From positions 852,501-916,500 of the forward strand of contig JACEVL010000033.1 of assembly GCA_020284085.1 (NCBI GenBank): a stretch of 64,000 nucleotides of DNA, written 5' to 3'. This stretch comes from Aporrectodea caliginosa. Its lineage: Eukaryota; Annelida; Clitellata; Crassiclitellata; Lumbricidae. How positions within the stretch are numbered: the first letter of the stretch is position 1; each line of letters opens with the position of its first letter. The position numbers and the translations under genes are program-made. Positions 53,220 through 63,912 of the stretch are shown in pieces. The notes under the pieces were generated by a model. The model had not been told where the DNA came from and did not search any database. It was given only the letters and a program-made list of their open reading frames with translations.

Positions 53220-53475
53220 TATTCCAAAGGAACGGTGAGTTCTGTTCTAAGTAATTTCTGTCGTCGGCAACGAACCTTGTTGCGGTAAGAAATCGTTAAC
53301 CATTAAAAAATAAAATGATTTCTTTAGACACCTTTAAAAACCTCACTCGCCGACCATATATACACAGAATATGCCATTACTATTTTACGTGTTAATGAGC
53401 TGTAATATGCCAAAACTAATCTTTGTCGGCGGCAACGGCCAATGTTGTCATAAGCTGCCGTTAAACTGTGGACAC
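53220..53475 (+). repeat. Modules C, B and C
   Basis: C (AACGGTGAGTTCTG, GTCGTCGGCAACG, 53232-53300), B (CTTTAGACACCTTTAAAAAC, 53321-53362, with CATATATACAC), C (53396-53475, GAGCTGTAATATGCC to TTAAACTGTGGAC). Confidence 0.65.
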
Positions 53476-53839
53476 ACACACTATTTTACGTACCTCTCGC
53501 CGAGTGTTATAATACGAAAGGCTAGAACTTGTCAAACTACTGATGGCACTGAGTAAAAAATAAAAAAAATAATCGCTTAATCTCTGACAGTTAACTTCGA
53601 TTAATCGATTAAATTTGATTAATTTGGCATGTCACGTAAAACGTGAAAACTGTGAAAACATGTAGTAACTGAGTCAAAAAACTTCAATCATTCCACATGC
53701 TGAAGGCGATGTGTCTGAACCCCGATAAGTGAACTGTTTATTGCAATGAAGACGGTTAATTGTATCGCCATCTTCGACTTTTCCAATCCTTAAACGCAAG
53801 GCAATCGCTTGATTTTTCACTCGAACGTTTACACATTAT

Positions 53840-54805
53840 CCCTAGGGCTACCAAGTTTTTTGTTACATTGGCTACCAAGGGGGTGGTTACCCCCCCCCGG
53901 ATTTCGTGTTTTGTTTCACATATCATAACTTGTAATATAGCAATGGATTCAGCGTTCATTACTGCACAGAATGGTGTATTTAGTTGTACATTATGTGAAT
54001 GCACCTCGAAATTACATCACTTTTAACAACGGAACCCATTAATTAGCAATATTTTATATTATTGTGTACATTTTGTACTTTTTTGATAAACAAATATAAG
54101 ATTATGTGTGTTTTGAAACTAATCTATGTATAAAAGATACACACAATCATCCCTACACATGTTTATATAGTATAAATGTACATCCATACATATATATCCA
54201 TACATATAATCGGTTTACGTGGTAATGCTGTATTCAGCCATTTTCACACAGATTACGCGTATTATTATTTATTTTGATCACTTCCGGTATTCAAAAGATA
54301 AAGATGTTGGTATGCAAATGAAGCCCTACATTCCCTCTAAAGAATGGTATCTTTGTTTCTCTTCCAGGAAGACAAATTAATACGCTACAGACAAAACACT
54401 AAGGGGGAGTGCTTCCATTCAGTCATTCTTCACGCATATTACGCGTATTATTATTTATTTTGATCACTTCCGGTTTTCATAAGACAAATATGTAGGTATG
54501 CAACTGAAGCCCTGCATTCCCTCTAAACATTGGCATAATTGTTTCTCTTTTAGGAAGAATAGTCAATAAACTATAGTCGAAAAACTAAGGGGGGTGGTAT
54601 CCACCCACCCCCCCTGGTGCCTCGGGTATATCAGGTATAACTTTTGAATGGCGTGGGCTACCACCATGATGTTTACCTCAAAATGTGCGCCAATGAATCT
54701 GCTACAGCTACCTAAAATGCAAAAATTATATTCCATATGGAAAAAAATTATGCATAAAAACGTAGGGGGGGTGGTAACCACCCCACCCCCTTGGTAGCCC
54801 GAGGG
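53840..54805 (+). mobile_element. piggyBac-like non-autonomous element, 966 bp
   Basis: Flanked by TTAT on both sides (53836-53839, 54806-54809), a one-base variant of TTAA. Ends CCCTAGGGCTACCAAG and CTTGGTAGCCCGAGGG. Subterminal GGGGGTGG/CCACCCCC palindromes at both ends plus an internal one at 54590. Internal direct duplication of about 185 bp (ATTACGCGTATTATTATTTA at 54254 and 54439). No transposase. Confidence 0.82.
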
Positions 54806-54809
54806 TTAT

Positions 54810-55149
54810 CATTGTTAGCCGTATTGTTTACTCGGGAAATGGAGCCTCAGAAAGAACTAACAACCAAACAAGTAGGATTGATTTAAGGTAAGATTTAAAA
54901 GAAGTCTACTGAGTTGGTCAGTCTGATGGCGAGTGGAAGACTGTTCCAGCATCTGGAACCGTTGGCCGAGAAAACGCGATCTCCATGAACCAGGATTAGC
55001 CTCTGCACTATACGCATCCAAACCAATGACGACCTGGAACGAATTAACTGAAATCAAGAAAATTAACTGATATTCTAAGTTTTTTTAAGGAGGTCAACGG
55101 CCATATCAGATATTATGAGATGTCGTTACAACCTTGGAGGTTTACTATG
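54810..55149. other. No recognised gene
   Basis: The 66-aa minus frame at 54857-55057 is not recognised. A C-like AGGTCAACGGCC and GAGATGTCGTTAC occur at 55090-55130. Confidence 0.4.
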
Positions 55150-55452
55150 TTTAACCACAGAATAGATAAAGCGTAGCCAGAAGTCTAACTCGGCCGTATT
55201 TCAATGGTATGCGCTGTAATGCCGTTGTAGTCTATGGCGACCGCAGCGCTCCTAGCGGCACGCGTGATATTCGCTCAATGCTAATGCACGGTCAGCCGGT
55301 GTAGTCAGCTAGAAAATAATATCGAGAACCTTAGAAAAATTATGACAAGCAAAAATTATACATCGTTGGAACCGGAAGACTGTGCCGAAGACGACTATGT
55401 GAAGGATACAGTAATGTCGCCCACGTAGAAAGAGTAATAGGGCCAAATAGGA

Positions 55453-56437
55453 GGGCCACTCCTGAAATACTGAACAGTGGCTAACTCTGGCATTTCTGAT
55501 GATAGCACAGACATTTTTTCTCTCTCAAACCTGTTTCCTGGCCCAAGGACTTCATCACAACTGTTTATAACATTGTACCCTTAATTGTTGGCCCTTGACA
55601 ACAATTGGGGCCACTCCTGAAATACTGAACAGTGGCTAACTCTGGCATTTCTGATGATAGCACAGACATTTTTTCTCTCAAACCTATGTTTCCTGGGCCA
55701 AGGACTTCATCGAAACTGTTTATAACCTTGTACCCTTAATTGTTGGCCCTTGACAACAATTGGGGCCACTCCTGAAATACTGAACAGTGGCTAACTCTGG
55801 CATTTCTGATGATAGCACAGACATTTTTTCTCTCAAACCTATGTTTCCTGGCCCAAGGACTTCATCGAAACTGTTTATAACATTGTACCCTTAATTGTTG
55901 GCCCTTGACAACAATTGGGGCCACTCCTGAAATACTGAACAGTGGCTAACTCTGGCATTTCTGATGATAGCACAGAAATTTTTTCTCTCAAACCTATGTT
56001 TCCTGGGCCAAGGACTTCATCAAAACTGTTTATAACATTGTACCCTTAATTGTTGGCCCTTGACAACAATTGGGGCCACTCCTGAAATACTGAACAGTGG
56101 CTAACTCTGGCATTTCTGATGATAGCACAGAAATTTTTTCTCTCAAACCTATGTTTCCTGGGCCAAGGACTTCATCAAAACTGTTTATAACATTGTACCC
56201 TTAATTGTTGGCCCTTGACAACAATTGGGGCCACTCCTGAAATACTGAACAGTGGCTAACTCTGGCATTTCTGATGATAGCACAGACATTTTTTCTCTCA
56301 AACCTATGTTTCCTGGGCCAAGAACTTCATCAAAACTGTTTATAACATTGTACCCTTAATTGTTGGCCCTTGACAACAATTGGGGCCACTCCTGAAATAC
56401 TGAACAGTGGCTAACTCTGGCATTTCTGATGATAGCA
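55453..56437. repeat. Satellite, 155-bp unit, 6.35 copies
   Basis: Units start at 55453, 55608, 55763, 55918, 56073, 56228 and 56383 with an exact 155-bp period; the last is partial. Landmarks: GGGCCACTCCTGAAATACTG, GGCATTTCTGATGATAGCAC, ACATTTTTTCTCTC, TTGTTGGCCCTTGACAACAA. Units are nearly identical, so recently amplified. TTGTTGGCCCTTGACAACAATTG contains a small dyad. Confidence 0.95.
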
Positions 56438-56735
56438 GGGTCTAGCTCCTAAATATCTTTTGAAACTTAATGCGCAAACCTGTGTCTGCTGTATCTTCCT
56501 GCCCTCTCCAGTCTGCAGATCGACTTGATCTCCTAGTTCCACGGCCCTACACCATCCCTTTGCCATAGTGGGCCCTTCTATGTGGAATGACCTCCCCCTC
56601 AATCCATAGAAGACTTTGGACAGATTCTATCCTCACCCCTTCGTTGCTTCAAAACTCTTATTTCCTTGTGGCTGTCACGCTGAGAGAGTCTCTGAATAGC
56701 TTGTACTGTAAGAGGCGCGTTATAAATTATTCTCA
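56438..56735 (+). pseudogene. CR1/L2-like 3' end, degraded
   Basis: Frames give DLLVPRPYT and a WNDLPLN-like region (56580-56605). Ends TAAGAGGCGCGTTATAAATT. Starts directly at the satellite edge. Confidence 0.55.
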
Positions 56736-57548
56736 GATACGATAAGCTTATTGACTGTAGACTTGATTCTAACTAGGGCCAATTGAACGGTGTTGTGTAC
56801 AGTTACTAGGAGTCTAGGACTAAAACGCTCCCTGTTCATGAACAGAAATTCCAGTGTTTATTCTTCCTGAGAGAGAATGACTTGCATGACTTGTGGAGTT
56901 CATTCTTCGTAGGACCAAATGACTGGTGGTGGTGGAGTTTGTTTCTATTTATTTATTTATAATTAAATTTGTAACGCACACACTGTCACATCAAAATGTG
57001 AATCTGAGGCGTGGAAAGTTAGCTGCCAAGAGAAGATGCACTTAGATATCCAAGTGCTTGAAAGCCAATGAAAAATTATATAGTGAGTTTTTAGCCGCTA
57101 GTCATTTTTATCACTTGTGGAGTTGATTCTTTCTAGGACCACATGACTTATGCAGTTTGTTGTTCCAAGAATAAATTGAATGTGGGTGTCTGCCTAACAT
57201 TTACTTTCTGTGAATAAGAAGCTACTGATAAATTTGAATTCTCATCTATAGGTGTCCATATTAAACACAATGACGTGTACTTGAAGAATACTTGTTATTT
57301 ATAACAGAACTCTTGCAATCATGAAACATGTAGTAAAAGGTAAATTGGAAAACAACCACCCATTTCAAAATAAAATCATCACATGAAGTGACAACTACTG
57401 CACGAAATACATTATTTCACAAAAGACATACTTCAGCTGGAGCTAAGATTGCTAAGACTGGATGATAAATTATGGGTGTCATTTGTAAACTGAAGTGATA
57501 TAGAAGAGACAAAAGCTCAATGAAGAACATAATAGGCCAGTTGTAATG
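56736..57548. other. No recognised gene
   Basis: Two diverged segments share GACTTGTGGAGTTCATTCTT and TAGGACCAAATGACT-like motifs (56890-56925, 57113-57150). No ORF supported. Confidence 0.45.
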
Positions 57549-57796
57549 GGATAATGTAATAATATAATAATATCTTTTCTTTAATTTAGCGCCTGACAAA
57601 CACACTGCGCTGTACATTTACATGTTATGCAATTGAAACAATCTTAACTAGTTAAAGTTCTACTAACAGAACAGACAGCTTGTAATACAACGGCGCTAAT
57701 AGCAGCCTACAAAGCAAATCCGCCCTAACGGGGCTCGAACTCGGTACCTCTCGCACTCTTCGCCAGATGTTATCCAACGCGCCACCGGACCCCCGA
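57549..57796 (-). mobile_element. SINE2, tRNA-derived
   Basis: Minus-strand head GGGGGTCCGGTGGCGCGTTGG, B box GAGTTCGAGCCCC (about 57732-57744), body and 3' end as in the other two copies, with a short TATTATATTATTACATTA tail. Confidence 0.85.
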
Positions 57797-58336
57797 CTCA
57801 TCAACACACTTATTGCAGTATCACAAAATGCAGCTTTGCATGCATCACAATTATGCCAGGTCAATTTTCTTAACAAATATTCGCAAACATGTAAGTGCAT
57901 TCTGTTCACATAAGTCATTAGGCTCTGGTTGGCCAGAGTATGAAAAATCAATAGAGCAACTGACAGATTTCAATGCCAATGTGCGTGATGAAACGGTGCT
58001 CAATTTAGATAATGTTGCCAATACGCGGTAGCTTATCACCATCACGAAAACAATTGCCACTACGACTCTGTTGGAGGAGACTGTTAAAGCAGGTTTGCGA
58101 TACGCGTTCTGAAACTGGCACAGGCATTAAACTCACCAGCCTGGCGAATAACACCGAAGAAGTGCTCCAGAGGATCCTGATTAAGACTCTGTGTCAACAG
58201 ACATTGAAAGTCGTGGTTTTGACAATGTCATTCCACAGTAACGACACGTGGCGAACATTTAGTATCGGGGTGCGTAAACTTTCTGGCGTTTGACGGTATC
58301 CTTTGGCATGCCGCGCGGAAGGTACGATGTTTTCTA
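57797..58336. other. No recognised gene
   Basis: Overlapping frames up to 93 aa (58012-58293) have no recognised domain. Confidence 0.4.
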
Positions 58337-58440
58337 ATGACGACACTAACCCTAACCATGACCCTAACCGACCCTCACGACGCGTAACCTTACCCTAGTA
58401 ACCAACTCTGACGACGCCTAATCTGACCCTAACGGACGCA
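58337..58440 (+). repeat. Degenerate telomere-like (CCCTAA) tract
   Basis: ACTAACCCTAACCATGACCC, TAACCGACCCTC, ACCTTACCCTAG, TGACCCTAACGG. The region just before (CTTTGGCATGCCGCGCGGA, GTTTTCTAATGAC, ACTAACCCTAA) recurs at about 58690-58745, ending ACTAACCCTGA. Confidence 0.6.
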
Positions 58441-59014
58441 AGGAAAACCTGCGCACCCCGATTTTAAATGTTTACCCAACGCATTTATATTACTTTGCCA
58501 ACCTTCAAAACATTTAACTTGTGTGGTAATATCATGTCCTATAGATAGTTATCGCATGCAGTGTTGACAACCGGGGCTATATCCAGCAACGTGGAACGAT
58601 GTTTTGATCTTGCGGATAAGCTGCCTCTGTAAACGTTTGTACAATACACGGCAAACTTATAGTATCGTGGGCTGAAGGATTATACAGTATCTTTGGGCAT
58701 GCTACGCGGACGCCACCAGGTTTTCTAATGACACTAACCCTGATCTATAAGTTGCCAAATACACTTCCGAACTATTAAAACAATCAAAATGAGTGCCAAA
58801 TTTCTCAGCATATTAAGCTGTAAACATAGCAAGAGGTGTTAATGAACCAAAAGAAAAATTTGTTTCGATTGCCGCAGCAACTTAGTGTTTGTGTACCAGC
58901 ACGTAATCATGGCTGACGTCCATAGACTACAACTTATAGAGTAATTTTCCGTATTACAGGATTTAGGCCGAGTTAGACTTCTGGCTACGCTTTATCTATT
59001 CTGTGGTTTAACGC

Positions 59015-59062
59015 AAAGAGCTGTAATATGCCAAAACAATTTATGTCGACGGCAACTTACGA
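59015..59062 (+). repeat. Module C fragment
   Basis: GAGCTGTAATATGCCAAAAC, TTTATGTCGACGGCAACTTA; truncated. Confidence 0.6.
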
Positions 59063-59124
59063 TAATAGCATAAACCAAATGCCTTTGACTACAATTTCAA
59101 AGTATAAATGTATTGTGCTATATA

Positions 59125-59154
59125 CAGTATATTATATATAGTTTTTATATGGAG

Positions 59155-59199
<45 letters not shown>

Positions 59200-59225
59200 A
59201 TATATTATATTTTAAATATAGTATA
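59125..59225. repeat. (TA)n microsatellite
   Basis: A TA run of about 35 bp at 59157-59190 in wider AT-rich sequence. Confidence 0.9.
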
Positions 59226-59324
59226 TTATTGTATTGTGTTCAAAATGTCTCTTTCTTTGAGAATGTCCCTTGGTTCATTTGTTCGTCATCCATAGCACTC
59301 ACAATCAATATGAGTAATAGTAGT

Positions 59325-60228
59325 TTTAGTTTAACGACACTGTGCGATGATAAAGATCACTAGCGTCGCCCTCAGTAGTTATTATTGTAATCGATGACGT
59401 ATTCCTGATTTCTGAGTACGACGTAAGCCTGGAATTGGTTGTTGTTTAACGACACTGTGTCATAACAAAGATGATTTACGTCGCCCTCCTCCTTCGTCCG
59501 TACTTTTGACTGGAACTGCCTGGCCCTGAGGCACGGACGTGCAATGTCAAAGTTCTAAGACTGGAATTGAACGGATTGTGTTTAATGTAATCTTTCTGAC
59601 GATGTAATGAAAATTGCACATATCGTATGACCAGTTGGATGTGTTTTCTTAGACTGTACAATCAATTGTTCAAATTCACAATGCCCAATCATTACCTGGT
59701 TAATTGAACTTTGTATGTGCTATATAATTATACAGATTTACATGCCAATGTGCGACCAAAATGAGAAAATTTGCAAGCGCCAGATTTATTTGACTTATAT
59801 AACAAATGTACAATCTTAAAAGAGGTGTATAAAATAATACTACGAACGTGGAGAACTTTTTATATTTAGTTTCCGTTTCACACCTCAGATTTTGCACGAA
59901 TGTAAAATAGCATTTGACCTGATGAAATTTTACTGCACATAAATTTATGCAAAATTTACAATTACAATTACGCTTCTTTCTCCATCAGTCCACATTGGCG
60001 ACATTTCGTGGGGCCCGATAGTGCATTGGATAACATCTGGCACAGAGAGCGAGAGGTACCGAGTTCGAGCCCCGTAGGGCTGATGTGCTTTGAAGGCTGC
60101 TATTAGCGCCGTGTATTGCAGGCTGTCTGTTCTGTTAGTAGTTAAGATTTAAATTGCATAACATGTAAATGTACAGCGCAGTGCGTTTATCAGGCGCTTC
60201 AATAAAGAAAAGATTATTATTATTATTA

Positions 60229-60260
<32 letters not shown>

Positions 60261-60940
60261 TCAATGTCTTTCTTAACTCGCTTTAAACTTCTCTTCCTCG
60301 AAGATGTTATGTTTTCAATTTGTACAAAGCCAAATAAACGACTGTATCATACTCGGGTAGCGCCAGTCGAATAACTGGATAAATAAGGAGGGTTACGCTA
60401 AAAATACATTTAGAAATACATTTAAACGGCGACTGAGTACAGTCAATTCCTTTAATGTTCTAATTATCCGCTTAGACACCTTTAAACCGATTTTAAAATT
60501 CCATATATTAAACACTTTCGTTTTAATCCTCTCCAGTGAACTGCTTTAAAGCGTAAGCTGTTTAGATTTATTTCGCGAAACGATGCCAGCGCTACATGAT
60601 AATTATGCAGTCATAAGATGATTCGTACATGACTCAGAACTGACCCACTCACACTGGTAGTGCCAGGTCCAAGTCAGGAGAAAGGAGGAGTTCGACGCTA
60701 ATACTCTTTGTTACGACACAGTGTCGTTGAACAGCAACTAAACAACCAAATTAATGTATTTAGATGCCGTATAGGCCCTACAATTCGACACGAACAGTCA
60801 GAACTCATTTAGAATAACTTCAGTGGACGTCAAGTAGAGATGTCGTTAAATAATGGAATCTGCTGGAAACTACTCTGTAAATCGACCAACTGCCAGTAGC
60901 GCCAGTCCCAAGCCCGGGAAAAGAAGACGGTACACGTGAA
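59325..60940. repeat. Long composite repeat copy with SINE2 insertion
   Basis: A minus fragments (59325-59380, 59440-59530), B2 minus (TATATAACAAATG, TTAAAAGAGGTGTATAAA, 59796-59832), D (TTTACAATTACAATTACGC, TTCTCCATCAGTCCACATTG), SINE2 at 60009, then TCTTTCTTAACTCGCTTTAA, A plus (60345-60400), B (60471-60510), C-like (60590-60630), A plus (60645-60740), C-like (60790-60865) and an A fragment (60888-60940). Confidence 0.65.
60009..60262 (+). mobile_element. SINE2, tRNA-derived, with (ATT)n tail
   Basis: Head GGGGCCCGATAGTGCATTGG. A box TAGTGCATTGGA (60018-60029), B box GAGTTCGAGCCCC (60061-60073). Body, then GGCGCTTCAATAAAGAAAAG and (ATT)n. It interrupts a composite repeat between GCGACATTT and TTTCAATGTC. 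Confidence 0.88.
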
Positions 60941-61249
60941 CGGTCGTAGTAGCCATGCAATGTCACTAAAAACTGTACCATTGGGCCTCTATATACAGAG
61001 GTTAGAGGTTATTCTGCAAATCGTAATGATAAGCAGGAGATTGGCGGTAAATGGGATTACAGGTGAGACCCCAGATGTATGAGATTTCTCAGGTACTATG
61101 AATCCTTTACGGTTCGCTGGTAGCGCGACGAATTGCGACTTAGATCTGGCTGAACGAAAATCATATCTAACCATCATACAAAGGTTGTTTGTTTGTACAT
61201 GTCTCGCGCCTCAGATTAGAATTTATATAGCAAGCGAGATGATTTATGT

Positions 61250-61365
61250 TTTTATTGATTGATTGATTGACTTGCTGACTGACTGGTCGGTTGTTTGATT
61301 GGTTGACCCACTGCCTGACCCACTGACTGATTGAATTTATTGACTGATTGATTGAGAGCAAGTAA
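61250..61365. repeat. Degenerate TTGA/CTGA repeat tract
   Basis: TTGATTGATTGATTGACTTG, CTGACTGACTGG, TTGACTGATTGATTGA. The minus-strand NQSINQ-type ORF here is an artefact of the repeat. Confidence 0.8.
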
Positions 61366-61419
61366 TTGAATTATGAACATCAGTATCAATTTACAGCACT
61401 TTTATGTTTTTTAGTTTGG

Positions 61420-61470
61420 TTGGTTGGTTGCTGTTTAACGACTGTGTCATACATAGATGATTAGCGTTGT
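61420..61470 (-). repeat. Module A fragment
   Basis: GCTGTTTAACGACTGTG, CATAGATGATTAGCG. Confidence 0.55.
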
Positions 61471-61554
61471 TATCACACAGTGTCCTTAAACTGACACTAC
61501 TACCAATCACGCAGGTTAAAAGCGTAGATAGAAGAATTGTCTAAGAAGCGTAAT

Positions 61555-63200
61555 TAATCGTAGTCGTAAATTCCAAATTTCTAACGGCTAAGCGCAAACC
61601 ATCAGCTTATTCATAAGCGCTGTGTCAAGTCAGAGGGTTTGGCCAGGGTTTGGCCTACCAAATGAAGATCCGAGTCAGTTGCCAAAGAGACCAGAGCGAA
61701 TAGGCAGCTTCGCTTCGCATCGTTGACCTGGCTACGGTCAACTGAGTTCATCACCAGTCGAAAAAGTCTAAGAAACAGACGATGTGCCATGACTCCTTCA
61801 CTGCCACGTAGAAGTGGTGCCAGTCCGAAGCCATAATAAGGAGGAGGGCGATGCTAATCGTCTAGCTTATGACAGAACGTCTGCGTAGTTTATGTTTAAC
61901 GACGCCATGCTATAACAAAGTTGATTAGTGTCGCTCTCCTTCTTTACCAATGACTTGGACTGGCACTGCCAGAGTACAGGCAGTGGCATATTATGGCAGA
62001 GTTAGTAGTAGTTTTCATTGTTGAGCGACATCTTATAGCTGCCGTGTCCTTTGACTTTTAGAAATGGACATCACATATCCAATAGTTATAAGCGTCGCTG
62101 CGGTTGAAATTTATATAGCAGCGCTTAAAACGTTTTGAGGGTGTTTTCTGTGTACAGAAGAGAATATAATTAAACTTCTAGTTTGTGGAGCTTATAGAGA
62201 TTGGTTTCAAGACCCCAAAAGTTGCCCATATTAATGTTTTCTTTGTCTGGTTATTATTACTACAGAGGTTCGCATTATGCAGTGTTATCGACATCTAATG
62301 ACTGTTGATGTCGACATAACCTTATATTTTTCGCGCATATTTACAGTGCAGTGCAGTATATTATCTTAAACAATCCGACGGATTTACAAGGAGCGTGTGA
62401 AGTATATTATTTCTGAAAAAGGTGTGGAATGGTTTCCAGTATACATTGCGAATGTCACATAGACCATGGAGTTGAATGCATATAGGATTATAGCGCAATC
62501 GTAATCTGATTAATTGAACAATTGTGCGAGTCTTATATATGCTTAATATCCGTGCTTACAACAGACAAATCGATAGGCTATAGGTAGAAACGCCAGATTT
62601 ATTTTGGTTTTGGTTATTCGAGAAATATTTATTCTTAACAGATGTGTCTAAATATATTCTAACTATGCTGTCTGTTCTTTCTTAATTCGATTATACACAG
62701 TAGGCTATACTTTACTTGAAGGCAAAATATATATTACTTTTTTTTATTTTCCTCCACTTACATTAACGTAACATTTAAAATTACACTTACGCTTCTCATT
62801 CTATGAGTTTAAATTGGCTACTCTTCTATGTATTACTTGCCTCGAATAAAACTCTTTTTTCAAGACGCTATCTTCTTCAATCAGCTAAAAAAGCGACCGC
62901 TATAGAGAATACGCATTGAAACGCTGCCACTGCTTCACACTTTGGTAGCGCTAGGCCGAGGCCTGACTAAGTGAGGAGGGCCACGCTAATTATATCCTTG
63001 TAATGACAGATCTCTTAAGCTGAAACTTTCTACATAATCCCCAGTTACAGCTGGATTTTGTCGATTAAACTGTAAGGTCGAAGTGAAACGCCTTCACCGT
63101 TATAAGATGTCGTAAAAGGCTTAAACAGTTTCTAAGAAATACACTTAATTGCACACCTTTAAAACGTCGTTCACAATTATATATAAGATTATTATAGCGC
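61555..63200. repeat. Long composite repeat, most complete copy
   Basis: Order: CGTAGTCGTAAATTCC start (61558), F (61685-61810), A plus (61813-61870), A minus (61895-61990), C minus (62020-62065), B minus (ATATAGCAGCGCTTAAAACG, 62112), B2 minus (62620-62655), D (62735-62830), A plus (62930-63030), C plus (63065-63120), B plus (GCACACCTTTAAAACG, 63150-63195, with ATTATATATAAG). About 1.6 kb without a recognisable long foreign insertion, so the best reference for the family here. No long ORF. Confidence 0.75.
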
Positions 63201-63242
63201 TGCTGCTCTATATTGCTTAATTTCGATCAACAATTTGAGTTT

Positions 63243-63405
63243 ACGATTCATTCATTCTGCAGAACTTATATAGCGCCTGTTCAAGATTTCTACTCCGCCA
63301 CTGTTTGCACTCTTACAGTGCCGGTCCCATGCCTAGATAAAGGAGGAGTGCGAGACGCCGATGATCTTTGTTATCACACAGTGTCGTAAAACTGAAACTA
63401 CTACT
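63243..63405 (+). repeat. CR1-like tail remnant and module A
   Basis: ATTCATTCATTCTGC, TTATATAGCGCCTG, TTCAAGATTTCTACT (63245-63293), joined directly to A plus (CTCCGCCACTG, GATAAAGGAGGAG, CACAGTGTCGTAAAAC). Confidence 0.65.
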
Positions 63406-63872
63406 ACTATCTACTCCTAGGCGCTCTCTGCGCTAGCATAATATTATGATGATTTGTCACTACGAACGAAAATATTACATCAGTTAGCAAAGCAATGCAC
63501 AGTAAGCTATAGAACAGTCACCAATAGCGGGCCAACGAACATGCGTGGAACAAACCAACGACAGCTGAAGATAGCATGAATGTTCGGTCGGTATATTGAA
63601 GCGCCTACGATGACTGAAGGTCGAGGTCACTCCAATGGCCCGCGTCGATAGCCCTCCACCGAGACGAACACACTGGGGTACAGGCGGCGTACACGGTCCG
63701 AATGGCTGAGGCTCAACCGTATACATCTGAAGGATGGGCCTGATGCAGTCACAAGTCGATCAGCGACCGATAATTATGTGTACTTTATCTGCGTATCTTA
63801 TGACTACTTCGACTGTATTATTCCCAGGCTTGTGGATGCAATCGAATTAAGTGAACGAAATAAAGTTTATTA
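63406..63872. other. No recognised gene
   Basis: An 80-aa minus frame (63484-63726) has no recognised domain. Confidence 0.35.
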
Positions 63873-63912
63873 TAGCATTTGCGTAAAGCGTTTTAAAGGT
63901 GTGGATGACGTC
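63873..63912 (-). repeat. Module B
   Basis: TTATAGCATTTGCG, AAGCGTTTTAAAGGTGTGG. Confidence 0.6.

Larger units (their letters stand above)
55153..59008 (+). mobile_element. 3.86-kb block bounded by 43-bp perfect inverted repeats
   Basis: 55153-55195 is the exact reverse complement of 58966-59008; key motifs CCACAGAATAG, GCGTAGCCAGAAG, CTAACTCGGCC. TTTAA lies on both outer sides (overlapping the repeat edge). A second short inverted match, TTGTAGTCTATGG, lies inside (55225-55237 and about 58920-58932). This suggests a DNA transposon with TIRs of about 85 bp, non-autonomous, that has taken up a satellite, a CR1-like fragment and a SINE. No transposase is recognised. Confidence 0.65.

Noticed and set aside
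55453..56437. CRISPR-like array
   Set aside because: The 155-bp units are contiguous, without unique spacers, in a eukaryotic context.
61167..61361. Minus-strand NQSINQ-rich ORF
   Set aside because: Translation of a degenerate TTGA repeat tract.
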